Of a DNA stretch of 64,000 nt, positions 31,635 through 42,789 are shown one piece after another (positions within the stretch are counted from its first letter, which is position 1; each line of letters opens with the position of its first letter). Source of the DNA: Arion vulgaris (Eukaryota; Mollusca; Gastropoda; Stylommatophora; Arionidae); assembly GCA_020796225.1 (NCBI GenBank), contig CM036756.1, forward strand, positions 62,673,644 to 62,737,643, given 5' to 3'. The translations under genes were made by a program, and so were the position numbers. The notes below the pieces were generated by a model that worked only from the letters and a program-made list of their open reading frames with translations, was not told where the DNA came from and did not search any database.

Positions 31635-31850
31635 TCTTGAACGCTCTATATCGACCACTTGTTAACCACTCTATGTGACTTGAATATAATCCGAACCTAA
31701 GAGCAATTATGCGTTGTGACAGCTATGTGCCTACAAGTAGGCCAGCACATCCGATTTCTGCGATGCTCTTTATTTACTAGGGTAGCTTCCTAGGTCCTAC
31801 ATCAGTCGCCTCTTACGACATGCCCTGGCACCACACGGGCGCAATTAATA
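31635..31850 (-). repeat. SINE family F
   Basis: Close match to 2405-2660; the 5' end is shortened. Confidence 0.75.
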
Positions 31851-32105
31851 TATAATCAGTGTTTTACATTACCAATAATAGGAATATAACAGACCGTAAC
31901 ATAGCCCATTCTCTATCCACAGTTAATATGTATATACTGCTTGATTTGGAGATATAGAATAGTTGTTATATCAGTGGTCTTGTAATTTGGCAACACTTGC
32001 ACATATTAACTTCGTAAATAACTTGGACAACATATGCTCCCATTTAGGAAGGTCAGGTTGCTTGAGGGCTTTTAATATAGTGAGGATTTTAAGTGCTTTC
32101 CGCAG
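31851..32105. other. Unannotated DNA
   Basis: Nothing recognised. Confidence 0.4.
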
Positions 32106-32109
32106 CTAA

Positions 32110-32365
32110 TTTGATTCGCCAGTGGTTACCAGGGCCCAAATTTGGGGTGTAAAGAATAGAACCACTGTTACCTTCCACGCATGTCGTAAGAGGCGACCTA
32201 AGGAGGTTTGGCTGAAATCGGATGCATGTGTCCTAAACGTGTAGAAGTCTATGCGTTTAGGGAACTACCAAACCAATGTGCAACGTATACACGTTCTTGG
32301 CAAGATCAAACATATCACAAAGAGTGATTAAAATTGATCGTAAGACGAGCAAAGAAGAAGAGGAG
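32110..32365 (+). repeat. SINE family G
   Basis: Plus-strand copy starting GGGCCCAAATTTGGGGTG and ending with the GAAGAAGAGGA tail. Confidence 0.75.
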
Positions 32366-32374
32366 CTGATTTGA

Positions 32375-32660
32375 TTGATTGATTTGATAGGACCATCATC
32401 ATTGGTCTTCGGTGAGTAACCATGTGTGCTCTGATGTCTTTCTTACACCGGAAGATATCAGCTGCAGTGCACGAACTCCGTAGCACCAGCAAGGGTCCCC
32501 GATGTAATTTTGAAGACAGTAAAGATATTTTTGTAGGAATTTTATTTTTAATCTTATCTAATTAATTTTGCCAGGGCAGTGGCTTTCCAGCCTGCTCTTC
32601 TCAATTTTAAACTGCTAGGGGTTCTTTTACATGCTCAAATGGAACTACATTTTATTGTCC
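32375..32660 (-). repeat. tRNA-SINE family B, 5' truncated
   Basis: The right part matches the body of 355-630. The left end, TTGATTGATTGATTTGATAG, is the inverse of the CAAT tail at 41455-41470. The tRNA head is missing. Confidence 0.75.
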
Positions 32661-32724
32661 GAGAGACTAGTATCTTTATTCACTCAGTCACTCATGAACC
32701 CAATATATTTTGATACACATTAGG

Positions 32725-32975
32725 GGGTCTTTGTGGCTAAGTGGTTATGTCTTTACCTTGCACACCGAAGGCTGTGGGTTAAATTCTGGGTTCCACCGTT
32801 CTGTGCATGAGCGCATTTTTTCCAGAGACCGTTAGGATTGTTGCAGGAGCTACGGAGTTCATGCTTAGTGCAATCCTCTCGACAGGTAACATGTAATTTC
32901 TGCAGAGAGGGACCCAGCCATATGGGGTAAATCCCAGTGCAATGAAATCAATCCTTCAGCTTTAGACCCCTTTTT
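32725..32975 (+). repeat. tRNA-like SINE, family C
   Basis: Head GGCTAAGTGGTTATGTC and GGGTTAAATTC (B box), body AACATGTAATTTCTGCAGAG, end CAATCCTTCAGCTTTAGACC then T run. The similar order and spacing to 31284-31515 define the family. Confidence 0.75.
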
Positions 32976-32979
32976 TTAA

Positions 32980-33430
32980 TTCTGATACACATTTTTAAAA
33001 GTGCTGTTCTATTAACCTGTACAGTTTTACATCAAACACAAGTAACATGCTGTGTAAAACATAAGAAAAATATGTGAAACAAAGACCAAGCGGTTAATAA
33101 ATGATGTATTACTACCAAAAGTGGCATTTACTATATATGTTGTGCTGCACAATATAACAATACACTGACCAGGTGTAATATCTCAAGCATAGTGTACATA
33201 CACGTAACATAAATCAGGTAATGCGTTGTGTGAACACCAGGTTTTGCTGCAAATTTGTAACCAGAATGACACACAGCAAGAAAACCTGAGGCACAAAGTT
33301 AATGTTTCAGAACGATGGGTGTGGATAGATGAGATAATATAAATATCATTTACAATTAATATATTATAAGTTGACATTCCTATTTTAAAAAATATTTCAA
33401 GAGCTGTTGTTACTGCATGTAATACCACTG
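32980..33430. other. Unannotated AT-rich DNA
   Basis: No gene was recognised; the minus frame 33183-33428 has no domain. Confidence 0.4.
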
Positions 33431-33431
33431 T

Positions 33432-33625
33432 TTAGGACGGGGAGACATAAGCCTGTGGAATTTAATGGCCGTTTGGTTAGTGGAGTCGTCACGAAACCAT
33501 GAAGGTTAGGACTTTTTATTTATGCCCCGATAGAAAAAACAACTCTTTGCCCTGAACTGGGATTGAACCCGGATCTCCTACATGGGGCCTGTGCTCTAAT
33601 ACATTCTGCCAGACGCTCCACAACA
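33432..33625 (-). repeat. tRNA-derived SINE, family D
   Basis: On minus it begins GAGCGTCTGGCAGAATG (A-box region) followed by GGGTTCAATCCC (B box). Matches 38824-39015 throughout. Confidence 0.8.
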
Positions 33626-33885
33626 TTTATATTAAAGATGAAAATGTGTGCTTCATAAATCTCATTTTACCAATGATAAGCAGTCACAGCCAAATGCTTA
33701 GTCGGTCCTTATGTAGAACTCTTTCACGATGGCAACTACCAAATAAACCATACATCCTTCCTTCCTTTGATTTACTTTAAATATTGTCTATATATTCAAT
33801 GTTGTCTTGCATAATTTCACTGTATTTAGTAGCTCACACAAAGGTATAGATATTAATAAAGACTGCTTGCACAGAATGAAAATGA
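33626..33885. other. Unannotated DNA
   Basis: Nothing recognised. Confidence 0.35.
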
Positions 33886-34115
33886 AAATCGTGGCATATC
33901 CCAAAGGACGTAGCCATCAACCACAGTAAACAAGTCGTTGATTTTCTAGGCACCACTTATACGTTCAGTAGTTTGCCATTGCTTTCTGAACAGGTGGCGC
34001 CATCGTCCTTTGTTAAAATCAACGGAAACAATTTGCAAGCAAACTGTCCGCAGCGTGATTCGAACTCAGAACGTCGGGTTAATAGACCGAGTCACTAACC
34101 CCTAGGCCACAGAAG
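33886..34115 (-). repeat. tRNA-derived SINE, family E
   Basis: On minus: GGCCTAGGGGTTAGTGAC (A-box region), GAGTTCGAATCACG (B box), then the TTTCTGAACAGG/GTAGTTTGCC body and a CATTTTCATTTTC end. Fullest head of the family. Confidence 0.8.
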
Positions 34116-34116
34116 A

Positions 34117-34235
34117 ACTGAAATGGTAATGACAAGATTACTAAAGCAAAACTGATGGCAAGAATCAAACATCTTAAGAAAAGACACTGGGATTGGATAG
34201 GACATAAATTAAGACGACCAGATTATAATATTGCA
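34117..34235 (+). pseudogene. LINE C-terminal scrap
   Basis: Reads ARIKHLKKRHWDWIGHKLRR, the RRWRWIGHxLR motif of non-LTR ORF2. Confidence 0.6.
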
Positions 34236-34595
34236 TGATGGACATTGTCCTCGAAAACACAAAGATACAAAAATAAAGCTTGGGGAGATAGCTTGATGCA
34301 GATATAATGGTGATTAGGAATATGTGAAAAGAATATCACATGACAGAAAAATAATTGTGTATGTTTGTTGATAGTCTGTGCTTCAGGTGGAGCTGAAAGG
34401 TTTATATAAGCAGATATTGTATAATTGAATTTTGTGCACGCAGCATCCTGTAGCTTGTTGTTTGTAGAACATCGCACTGACCACAGCTTTCCTGAAAAAC
34501 TCTTTGATCTCTAACCACTTCTCCCGTCTCTTTTTCCATAATTGTGTGCAAGGTGAGTGTCTTGTTGCCACTGTCATCTTCATTGTACCCTGCCT
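34236..34595. other. Unannotated DNA
   Basis: Minus frame 34383-34598 is Lys/Arg-rich but has no domain I recognise; it may be further LINE sequence. Confidence 0.35.
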
Positions 34596-34599
34596 CATA

Positions 34600-34800
34600 A
34601 ATTACTCATTGTAGCAGTCTGTGGGATTCTCATCATTCTTCTGTAAAACCACATCTCTGTGGCCCTCAGAGATTTTTCAATCTATTTGTTCATTGTCCAT
34701 GACTCACATCTATATGTCAATATTGGTACTCATATGCTGTTACTATATACAAGAATGAGCATGAGTAAGCTCTGTTGGCCTCCTTATGATCAACAGATCA
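34600..34800 (-). pseudogene. LINE fragment, RRMMRIPWTAK family
   Basis: Matches 55990-56115 (minus): GGGATTCTCATCATTCTTCTGTAAAACCA and the TCCATGACTCACAT block, which encode the LTYGCESW and FYRRMMRIP region on minus. Confidence 0.7.
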
Positions 34801-34934
34801 GACACTATGCTACAGTACAACTCAATAGAGGTGGTACTAGTTTTATTTTTCTTATCTTCTATCAGTAACCTATCTTATACACATTTGTGTCTTTTTGGAT
34901 AATATTCCTCTAGTCTATCGAAGGTTGAATTAGT

Positions 34935-35200
34935 GCTGACGACCGCCCGTGTGGTGCCACGGAAGCAAAAAATAGTACCACTGCGACCTACAAGGCATGT
35001 TGCAAGAGGTGATTGATGTAGGGGCCCAGGCAAGCTACCCTAGTAACTAAAAAGCGTAGCAGAATCGGATGTGCTGGCCTTCATGTAGGTACATAACTGG
35101 CACAACATACAATCGCTCTTAGGCTCAGATCACATACAAATCACATAGAGTGGTTAACAAGTAGTCGATATGGAGCGTTCAAAGAGGAAGAAGAAGTGCT
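34935..35200 (+). repeat. SINE family F
   Basis: Complete plus-strand copy, CCGCCCGTGTGGTGCC to GGAGCGTTC and a short GAAGAAGAAG tail. Confidence 0.8.
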
Positions 35201-35334
35201 GACTACCGAAATCTATAAAAGTAGCTTTGTTAACAGAAACTACAATGTAAACTGACATATTGTTAGCAATAATATCAGCATTATGTTCCATTAGGTACAC
35301 TTGACTTTTTAAAAAAAAGCAATATAAATTTGAA

Positions 35335-35815
35335 TAAGATGCAAACCTAAGTTTCATTAGAAGAACATCAAGAAATAAGAGAGATATATAAGAGAAAAAT
35401 GTAACATAGAACAATGCAGTTATATTTTCATATCTAAAACAAGCCTCTGTGTTTATACACAGTGTTTATAAAGTGGTATCAAACGGTTAAGTGGGACGGA
35501 TTAGCGTAATACATAAGCGTTTACCTATCGACATGAACACAAGAGGGTTGTGGGTTCAATCCCACACTTGATGCTCCATGCGTGAGGAAAGGAATTGGCC
35601 CTCCTACCTCCTGCACACTAGGGTCTAGAAATGTAAAGTGACTTCATACCCTAAGGTCTGAAAAGACTACAGGAAATTTTATTTATTATATTAGTAAACA
35701 GTCAGACATCTTTTGATTATGATTGAGTTGTGTTTGTATACAGAAAGAAACATTTGAGTTTGATACATGCTGGATCAACTGAAAATACTAATATCAATGA
35801 AATGCTATACAGGCT
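35335..35815 (+). repeat. Segmental duplicate, copy 1 (SINE H inserted)
   Basis: Aligns with 37055-37312, sharing ACATAGAAC, GCAGTTATATTTTCAT and, most strongly, GATACATGCTGGATCAACTG. Copy 2 lacks the SINE at 35483-35697. Confidence 0.8.
35483..35697 (+). repeat. tRNA-derived SINE, family H
   Basis: Head GGATTAGCGTAATACATAAG and GTGGGTTCAATCCCAC (B box). The uninterrupted relative at about 37185-37200 gives the empty site; short CAAACGGT/TAAACAGT edges look like the target duplication. Confidence 0.75.
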
Positions 35816-36018
35816 GGGGTCAAAGACAGCGGTTGGAGTCGCTGAATAGGTCAAGGCTGACAAAAATCAATTTTCTTTGTGTGCCAGGGTATGCAGGTCT
35901 AAGGGGAAATGAATATGCCTATAGGCTTGCAGGTATGGCTGCTGTCAAAAGCAAGCAAGCATTGGACAAGGCTGACATTCTGAATTTCCTGAAGGAGAGA
36001 TTGGTTATTGGTTACTAA
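35816..36018 (+). pseudogene. LINE RNase H/C-terminal remnant, left part
   Basis: Reads LTKINFLCVPGYAGLRGNEY then AYRLAG: the last RNase H motif (WVPGHxGxxGNExADxLA) with the final Asp changed to Tyr. ADILNFLKERL follows. It appears to continue at 36755 after an inserted, opposite-strand LINE. Confidence 0.7.
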
Positions 36019-36752
36019 ACTGACGTCATTGCACTCCAGGCAGACCCATAGGTGCTCAGTCTCCCCAACAGATATCGAAGAGTATACATACTGATGGTTC
36101 CTGTGGCTCGCTGATTAAACACACCTCTCACTCTGCCTTTCAGGCATCCAGTTCGACTTGAACAACGGGTAACTCCAAACTGCTTAAATCGCTTGATCGA
36201 TTCAACATCGATTTTAGTGTCCTCATCCAACAGACAGTCGCGAAGAGACCGAAGAATATCCCCTTATCCATCTTCAACTCCCCAACAATCGATGCTGTTG
36301 ATGCAAGCCTGTCCGCTCTCTCATTACTGTAAACACCCGCATGCCCAGGACAGTATATCCACGTAAGCCGCTGGAGGTTAGAAACTTCTATAGACGACAT
36401 CCACTTATACCAAAACCTGCCCTTCTGGATCTTGTGAAGCATCGACTGAAAGTCAGATACAACAACTGCCCCAGTAAATGAAGTCCCAGAAATCCAATGG
36501 AGGGCAGCAGTAACGGCCTCAACCTCCATCCTCATACTAGAAGTAGTTGTCCTGTATGCCCCACTTCGCTCTGTAACAACCCTACCATGCGCATTAGCCA
36601 AGAAACCCCAGCCAGATTTCTCACCACGTTGAACCGACCCATCGGTATATTCAACAACATCATCATCCCTTGCATTATCTTCTATCAGCTGCTTAACTGC
36701 AAGATCAGCCTTCATGTTGCCCCATCTCTACATTCTCTTCCAAGAGTAATGA
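36019..36752 (-). pseudogene. LINE ORF2 RNase H domain and C-terminus
   Basis: The minus frame 36140-36715 encodes an RNase H domain: YTDGS (first Asp), SSMRMEVEAV (Glu), VVVSDFQSML (Asp) and WIYCPGHAGVYSNERADRLA (last Asp). All four catalytic residues are visible. A frame change leads to a C-terminus (minus frame 36015-36230) reading GVFNQRATGTISMYTLRYLL. The reverse transcriptase and endonuclease are missing, so the copy is 5' truncated. A diverged copy of the same element is at 60427-61370. Confidence 0.88.
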
Positions 36753-36754
36753 TA

Positions 36755-36995
36755 ATGTTGAGATAGTTGGTCATGCTACCACTATCCTGAAGGAGAGAGG
36801 TTGTGTAAATGATTCAAATAATATTGGTGAATCTACAGCCCTAATCAGACTGCAACAATATCAAGTCAAATGTGGTGTAGCTAGACAAGAACACTATACT
36901 GGTAGCCAATGAACAATAGTAAACCAACAAAGAACAGGTGTCACTAGTTGTAAACACATTGAGATATCTACTGAGGAGATCGGAACATATTGACT
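36755..36995 (+). pseudogene. LINE C-terminal remnant, right part
   Basis: Reads TTILKERGCVNDSNNIGEST and QEHYTGSQ, then IVNQQRTGVTS, which aligns with the KGRVRGVFNQRATGTIS C-terminus on the opposite strand next door. Taken as the continuation of 35816-36018. Confidence 0.6.
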
Positions 36996-37054
36996 AATTA
37001 GTTTGATGTGCAGGGATGATGATCCGACAACTAAACTCTAAACTAAACTAGTAA

Positions 37055-37312
37055 TAAATTGCAGACCTAAGTTAAAACAGGAATGTAAAGAAATATGAGA
37101 GAGAAATAAACAAGAAAAATGAAACATAGAACGTTGCAGTTATATTTTCATTTCTAATACAAACCTCTGACACTGTTTACAAAGTGGTAGCAAACAGTCA
37201 GACATCTTTTGATTATGATTTGAGTTTTGTATGTATACAGAAAGAAACATTGTGAGTTTGATACATGCTGGATCAACTGAAAATACTAATATCAATGAAA
37301 TGCTATACAGCT
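37055..37312 (+). repeat. Segmental duplicate, copy 2 (no SINE)
   Basis: Empty-site relative of 35335-35815. The last 60 bp are almost identical. Confidence 0.8.
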
Positions 37313-37466
37313 TGCCCTATTTGGTCAATCTGATCACATGAAAATGAATCATTATTTTAATGACAATTTTCATCAATACCCTTCGATCTACACACAATCT
37401 GGGTGATTTATATAAATGCAAAGTTAACAAATGCGGTGTGCTCATTTCGATAACAATTCTAATATT
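37313..37466. other. Unannotated DNA
   Basis: Nothing recognised. Confidence 0.35.
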
Positions 37467-37478
37467 CCTAATGTCAGT

Positions 37479-37728
37479 GAAAATGAAAATCGTGGCATAG
37501 CCTTTACAGGACTTTGTCATCAACCTCAGTAAAATGAGTCATTTATTTTCTAGACGCCACTTATACGTTAAGTAGTTTGCTGTTGCTTTCTGAACAGTGG
37601 GGTCTATTTTAACCATTCGTAAAAATCCACAGGAACAAATATGCTTCCAAACTGCCCACTGTGGAGTTTGAATCAGGTACTCTTGGAGTGCGATCGAGAT
37701 CACTACCGCTTATGCTATAGATGCCCAC
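37479..37728 (-). repeat. tRNA-derived SINE, family E, with 12-bp target duplication
   Basis: CCTAATGTCAGT at 37467-37478 and 37729-37740 flanks it perfectly. On minus: GGCATCTATAGCATAAGCGG (A-box region), CCTGATTCAAACTCC (decayed B box), the family E body and a CATTTTCA end. Confidence 0.85.
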
Positions 37729-37740
37729 CCTAATGTCAGT

Positions 37741-38283
37741 ATGACATATAAATGCTGCTTCAAAATCAATGAATTTTGTAAAGAACTGTTTATCTATAAG
37801 ACCAAACATTCTATAAATGTCATTTTATCCAATTTTCAAGAAGAAATTAATCAACACTGAGGAAGTGAAACAGAATAATGACACCACAAAATGTTTCCAC
37901 AGGTTTCAAACATTACTTGATTTACATTTTTGTACATAATACATTATATTTGACAAGGAATATTTCCATGCATAATTAATTATTCACATTCAGTAGTTAA
38001 TTTTATAAAATGTTGATAAAATACTATTTCATTCAAGACAAATGTTTAACCTTATGTGTAGAATTTATTTCAAAGGTTAGTAATGTCAATCTGCTTGAAG
38101 TTACAACATTGTATAATATATCTTCTCTCTCATACATTCTGGATCAATCTCACTGAAAAACAGACATGTGATATTTATTGGTGATGATAGTGCTGCCATA
38201 TTCTCTAATGTTGTAACAGCTATAGTTTTGAAAATTGAAGAAAGTTACAAATGTTTATTTCATACACAAATCACATGTTATTT
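37741..38283. other. Unannotated AT-rich DNA
   Basis: Nothing recognised. Confidence 0.4.
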
Positions 38284-38287
38284 TTAA

Positions 38288-38423
38288 CTCCTTGTGGACC
38301 AAATGCCACACTATGTGGCTTTGGGTTGGACCCCTTTTTACCAGGAGCCACACTGAAGGGCAATTTTTATTCAACAAACAAATGGCTTGTAAAAACATGG
38401 CTTTTGCCCTGGTCCACTAGGAG
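38288..38423. mobile_element. TTAA-type MITE, 136 bp
   Basis: Perfect TTAA on each side (38284-38287, 38424-38427). Inverted ends CTCCTTGTGGACCA and TGGTCCACTAGGAG differ at one base. The interior contains two ACATGGCTT-like and GCCACAC segments. A second copy at 49267-49416 defines the family. Confidence 0.9.
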
Positions 38424-38427
38424 TTAA

Positions 38428-38823
38428 TGTGCGAGCATCACTGACAAAAAAAAGCCTTTTATTAGAAAAAAAAATGTAAGATGAAAGATAGCAATGAACA
38501 GAAAAGGCCTAGCTAAAATGTGAAATAATGATTCATGTATACCATCAAGCAATAATAAGATGCAGTGCATGTGCACAAGCCAACAAGTTGCATGACAAAA
38601 TATACAGTGTGATAAACAACAATGAAAAACAAAAAGAGAGAGTGAATAGTCACACTCTTTGACATCACAGAAAAATGACAAACCAGTAATAAGATAGAAA
38701 ATATTAAGGCTGGTAGTTGGACTACAAGTTCGAAACAAAGTTATGACATTCTGCATCAAGAGACATTGGTTGGTTTGAAAACAAACTTATCATAACTGCC
38801 TGTGTTACTATTTTGATGGGCAG
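38428..38823. other. Unannotated DNA
   Basis: The minus frame 38424-38759 is open for 111 codons but low in information and has no domain. Confidence 0.4.
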
Positions 38824-39015
38824 TGTAGGACAGGGGGGACATGAGCCTGAGGAATTTAATTGTCACATGGCTAGTGCAGTCACCGTCAAACTGCTCAGGT
38901 TATTTTTTTCATTATGCCACTGACAAAAAAAATTCTTTGACCTTACCAAGGATTGAACCCTGATCTTCCGAATGGAAGCCTGCGTTATAATCCATATTGC
39001 CAGACGCTCCTCTTT
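38824..39015 (-). repeat. tRNA-derived SINE, family D
   Basis: Matches 33432-33625. On minus: GAGCGTCTGGCAATATG and CAGGGTTCAATCC. Confidence 0.8.
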
Positions 39016-39139
39016 GTTGGTTACCAACTAGATAAAACTGCATTCAAAGGTTTTTGTTATTAGCCTTTCTGTGAAATGTCAAGGAGGATTTCTCTAAAGA
39101 TTCATTAAAACCATATACTGTGAACATCATAAACAATCA

Positions 39140-39485
39140 TCATTAGGTATCCTGCCTAGACTTCAACTCTTTGTTCTCAGTGTTTGTGATCCACTCTGTT
39201 AATGATGCTCTTCCAAACCATGACATTACACTGCTCAATATCTTCTTTCTCTATTGTCCTCTATCTCCTTTTGCAGTAATTTTTCCTGCTCTCACAATGT
39301 GTTCTAGCCCCTGTCTTTGCATTTCATTTCAAAATAATGACATTTGTCTTAAACGTTTGTCATAAGGGTATTTTTGGCACTTAACTCTCGCAGTACATCT
39401 ACATTAGTCCTTTTAACAGTGCATTCTTCTATACACATCTCCATTGCCTCTAAAATGTATTTGTTTTACTGTACAAGATTCACTA
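39140..39485 (-). pseudogene. Degenerate LINE, RRMMRIPWTAK family
   Basis: Minus reading shows LEHIVRAGKI, a RKKILSSVMSWF-like segment and further diverged parts, in the order of the copies at 42790-43330 and 55695-56115. Heavily decayed. Confidence 0.5.
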
Positions 39486-41060
39486 TCATATTTCAGTAAT
39501 CAATGTATGTAACATCAAACAACTAATCATCCTACTCTCAATAGACAAACATCTGTTGCACAGAATGCTCTTAGATTTTATGGAATGTTGTCTTTCCCTG
39601 TCCTATTCTTATCTCTGAGGCTACATCTCCCATTTAACATAAGTACAACCAGATATGTCAATAGCTTTATTAGTTTCAGTAGTGTTTCCTTCACCATATA
39701 CAACACATTGAATATAAAAGGCAGTGATTGACCAGAACTTCTAATGATACAGTCATGAAATATACAAATGTAATAACATGCATGCTCAAACAAACATTAC
39801 TTTGATCATAAACATGCTCAAGCTATAAAAGGAAACTTACAATCTTATTTATTCAGCACAAGAATGTTCCATTTTCATATTTCTCCAAAACAGTTGAAAC
39901 CAAATATTTTTACATAAACAAAATCAAAGAGAGAAAACCACATAAATTTTGTTTTGGAAGTCTTAAGCAGTGAAATATACAAAAACTAATTCAACAGCAG
40001 CTGAATAACTGAAATGAAAGTAACCATATGACTTGATGGTGTTCATGTTGATGAAGAACTAACATGTCAGGAGAAATTACCACAATAATTTATACTACAC
40101 TTCAGATGATACACGTATCACTTTAACAAGAGTTATTCTGACAGCTTTGACAATGTATAAACTGTTAGCAAAAATGTAAATCATAAATATACTCCAGTTA
40201 AAATGTCAAGTATGGCAAATGTCTAAGCAAAATCCGGTGAGGAATGAATTCTTATTCTTTTAAAAAAACACAGTTCAAAATATCTCAGCTGAATAGGGCA
40301 GTCAGTCTTAATTATAGTTAAGAGTATAAATTCCCTGAATATTGGCATAGACAAGAGGTTAGAACCTTTGCTTTACAACTGAAAGATATCAGGAATATTC
40401 CTTGGTGCAATTGGGAATCTGAGTTAAAGAAGAGAGGTTGAACTGAACATCTCTCCCGCCCCTCAAATGATGCGACCTTTGATCACTAACATTTTATACC
40501 CTTACAGGACTACATGCTAAAATATTACATCCTCCTTTTTTACAAATCTTCAATCTGAAGACTAGCATGTCTTGTTGTTCCTGTATAACTTGAGATTGTT
40601 TTCTTCCTTCTGTTGATCATATCACATGATATCACTGGGAAAGCTTTCACTTACTGTATCAACAAACAGTTTATGGCACGTAAGACAAGTTTCTACTTGT
40701 TGTGTAGTCTACTATTGTTCTTCTTTAAGACAAGTCTATAATCCACAACAAGAAAGAATTCAGAAACAATACACAACAAAGTAAGTATTCAACATGAGAA
40801 ATCCACCAATAGACAATATGAATAGATACCATATTGTCACCACTGATTTGTATAGGTAACAACAGTGCAATGAGAACATGCATGGTTAAGGAAACTGAAA
40901 GAACTTGTTATTAAGTAGTGATGTTATTAGCATAGCATAACCCATGACATATTTTTCAAATAATTTCACACAGGCCCCTAAAAGAGCATAGATGTCTAAT
41001 AACACAGTTCAAAGTTAGTACGACAGATAAACAAGAAGATTACATTATCAGAGATTGCTT
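39486..41060. other. Unannotated DNA, 1.6 kb
   Basis: No gene, no long frame and no named repeat; one of the longest blank stretches. It could hold noncoding parts of the minus-strand RasGAP gene, but nothing shows this. Confidence 0.45.
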
Positions 41061-41061
41061 C

Positions 41062-41470
41062 CAAGGGCTCTTTGTGGTGTAGAGGTTAGGTGCTCGCCTT
41101 GTGGAGCATCTGCATATTTTTTCACAGATTCCTGATCTCAGTGATGGGGAGATCAAGTTCCTAGTCCTATCATAGATGGATGATAAAACGTAGGAACCGT
41201 GTTCAATTTTAATATGTAAAAAAAAACCGCAGCAGTTCAAAATTTTGAAGAGCTAGCTGGAAAGCCACGGCCCAGGCAAAAACTCAATAGAAAGATTAAA
41301 AATAAAATTCCTACAAAATATTTTTACCATCTTCTAAATTATATTTTGGGCCCTCACCTGTGCTACGGAGCTCATGCACTGCCACTGAGATCTTCCTGTG
41401 TAAGAAAGAGATTGGACCACATGTGGTTACTAACCAAAGTGCAATGATGATGGTCCTATCAATCAATCAA
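41062..41470 (+). repeat. tRNA-derived SINE, family B, full length
   Basis: Head GGTGTAGAGGTTAGGTGCTC (A box), the B-box region lost by a small deletion, body ATTCCTGATCTCAGTG and GCAGTTCAAAAT, distal part GTGGTTACTAACCAAAGTGC and tail (CAAT)n at 41455-41470. Reference copy for 355-630 and 32375-32660. Confidence 0.8.
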
Positions 41471-41474
41471 AAAT

Positions 41475-41947
41475 TGGTTCCAACTAGAGGAATTCCCCAA
41501 ATTTATATTTAGAACTGTCTTATTAGCAACTCTCCCTCACCCACAGTGCCACGTTTTTGTAAGCAGTATAACATCTAAATATATGATAAGCGATCAGATC
41601 CATGCTTACATGAAGCATAATACCAATTGTGGAGATTCATACAAAACATGTCACCAAAAGTGGCATATCAATCACAAAAAGAAATAAGAACTTTGTCCAA
41701 ATCAATTTTCTGTTGAACTAAATTACATTTGTGCAAGAAAACAGACAACGCATGTTATATTCTTTCAATCAATTGTCAACATATCATAACTTTGTATATT
41801 TTTGTAGATAGACACTTTCATGCCCAGGTTGATTTGACTCCAGACAGTTCAACTTTCTGACATCAACTATCATTAAATTAATACTAATTACAAGAAATTG
41901 ACAAGCAAGGATGCAAACATAGTGGCAAACTGGCTAAAAATTCAAGC
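41475..41947. other. Unannotated DNA
   Basis: Nothing recognised. Confidence 0.4.
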
Positions 41948-41961
41948 ATTTACTTATTTAA

Positions 41962-42197
41962 CCTGCTGCCTTGCAGGTCGGCTGGGACAGCCAAAGGCTG
42001 ACAGAGAGCGAATCCAGTAAACGCTGGCTGAAACCGGACACATTGCCGAAGAATAAGCACCAGAGCTCCAAAGGGCGCTGAAGATGTGACGAAAACACAT
42101 CCATGCTAAGGCTGCATAAATCAGATCTTCACATGAATGAGATTTATGGAGAAATCTGATACATCAGTCTAAGGGTGATCGCGAGAGAGAGAGAGAA
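41962..42197 (+). mobile_element. 236-bp insertion with perfect 14-bp target duplication
   Basis: ATTTACTTATTTAA occurs at 41948-41961 and 42198-42211. The insert is GC-richer than its surroundings and ends in a (GA)n tail at 42180-42196, as many LINE-mobilised SINEs do. The start, CCTGCTGCCTTGCAGG, is partly palindromic. I found no A/B boxes and no second copy in the window, so the family is unnamed. Confidence 0.85.
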
Positions 42198-42211
42198 ATT
42201 TACTTATTTAA

Positions 42212-42469
42212 TTAATAACTGAGTCAGTATAAGTGAAGATAGTGAAAAGGTCCTTCGCAGTCTGTAGCATGTGAAGTATCTGTACCATCCCATTTCTAAA
42301 CTCAAGTATGTGAGAGATAGGCAATTTGGTTCCTTTCCTCACTTGCAGAATGTCAGATGTATGAATTGAACACACAACCAATTATTTGCTTGATTCAAAA
42401 GGTAAACATTCTATGTGTTGTGTTCTTTTGTCCCACTACTGGAAAAAATCAACCCAACATCTATGCACT
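42212..42469. other. Unannotated DNA
   Basis: Nothing recognised. Confidence 0.35.
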
Positions 42470-42615
42470 ACTTCTTCTTCTTCTTGCGTTTGTCCGCTAT
42501 GAATTCAGGCATAGTCAAGGTGACTAGTATGGCGCTTCTGACTGATTTTTACATGAATCTGCTTTCCTTATTATCATTGTTCCCCGGCATACAGGCGTGC
42601 CTTCTCTGACTTCAG
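42470..42615 (-). repeat. Possible SINE with GAA tail
   Basis: A (CTT)5 run at 42472-42485 starts a block with higher GC that ends near 42615. By analogy with families F and G it may be a minus-strand SINE; no second copy was found. Confidence 0.35.
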
Positions 42616-42789
42616 AGGTATCTATGCACTAAAGGTTCGTAAGACCTCCATAAGCGATCAGTTCTTTTCAGCTTGCTGAAAATGTCCAGCTGCAGAGCAC
42701 TTATATGGTAGCAATGATTTCAAATTGTTTCCTAACTAAGAAAGTTTGAGCATCCATTTTCAACTCGGTGACAGGAGGATTGACTATAA

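Noticed and set aside
33432..33625. Functional tRNA genes (also at 9570, 35500, 38950, 41070)
   Set aside because: A and B boxes are present, but they are followed by SINE bodies and occur as dispersed family copies; no complete cloverleaf was found.
38424..38759. 111-residue minus-strand gene
   Set aside because: Starts in the edge of a MITE and has no recognisable motif or splice context.
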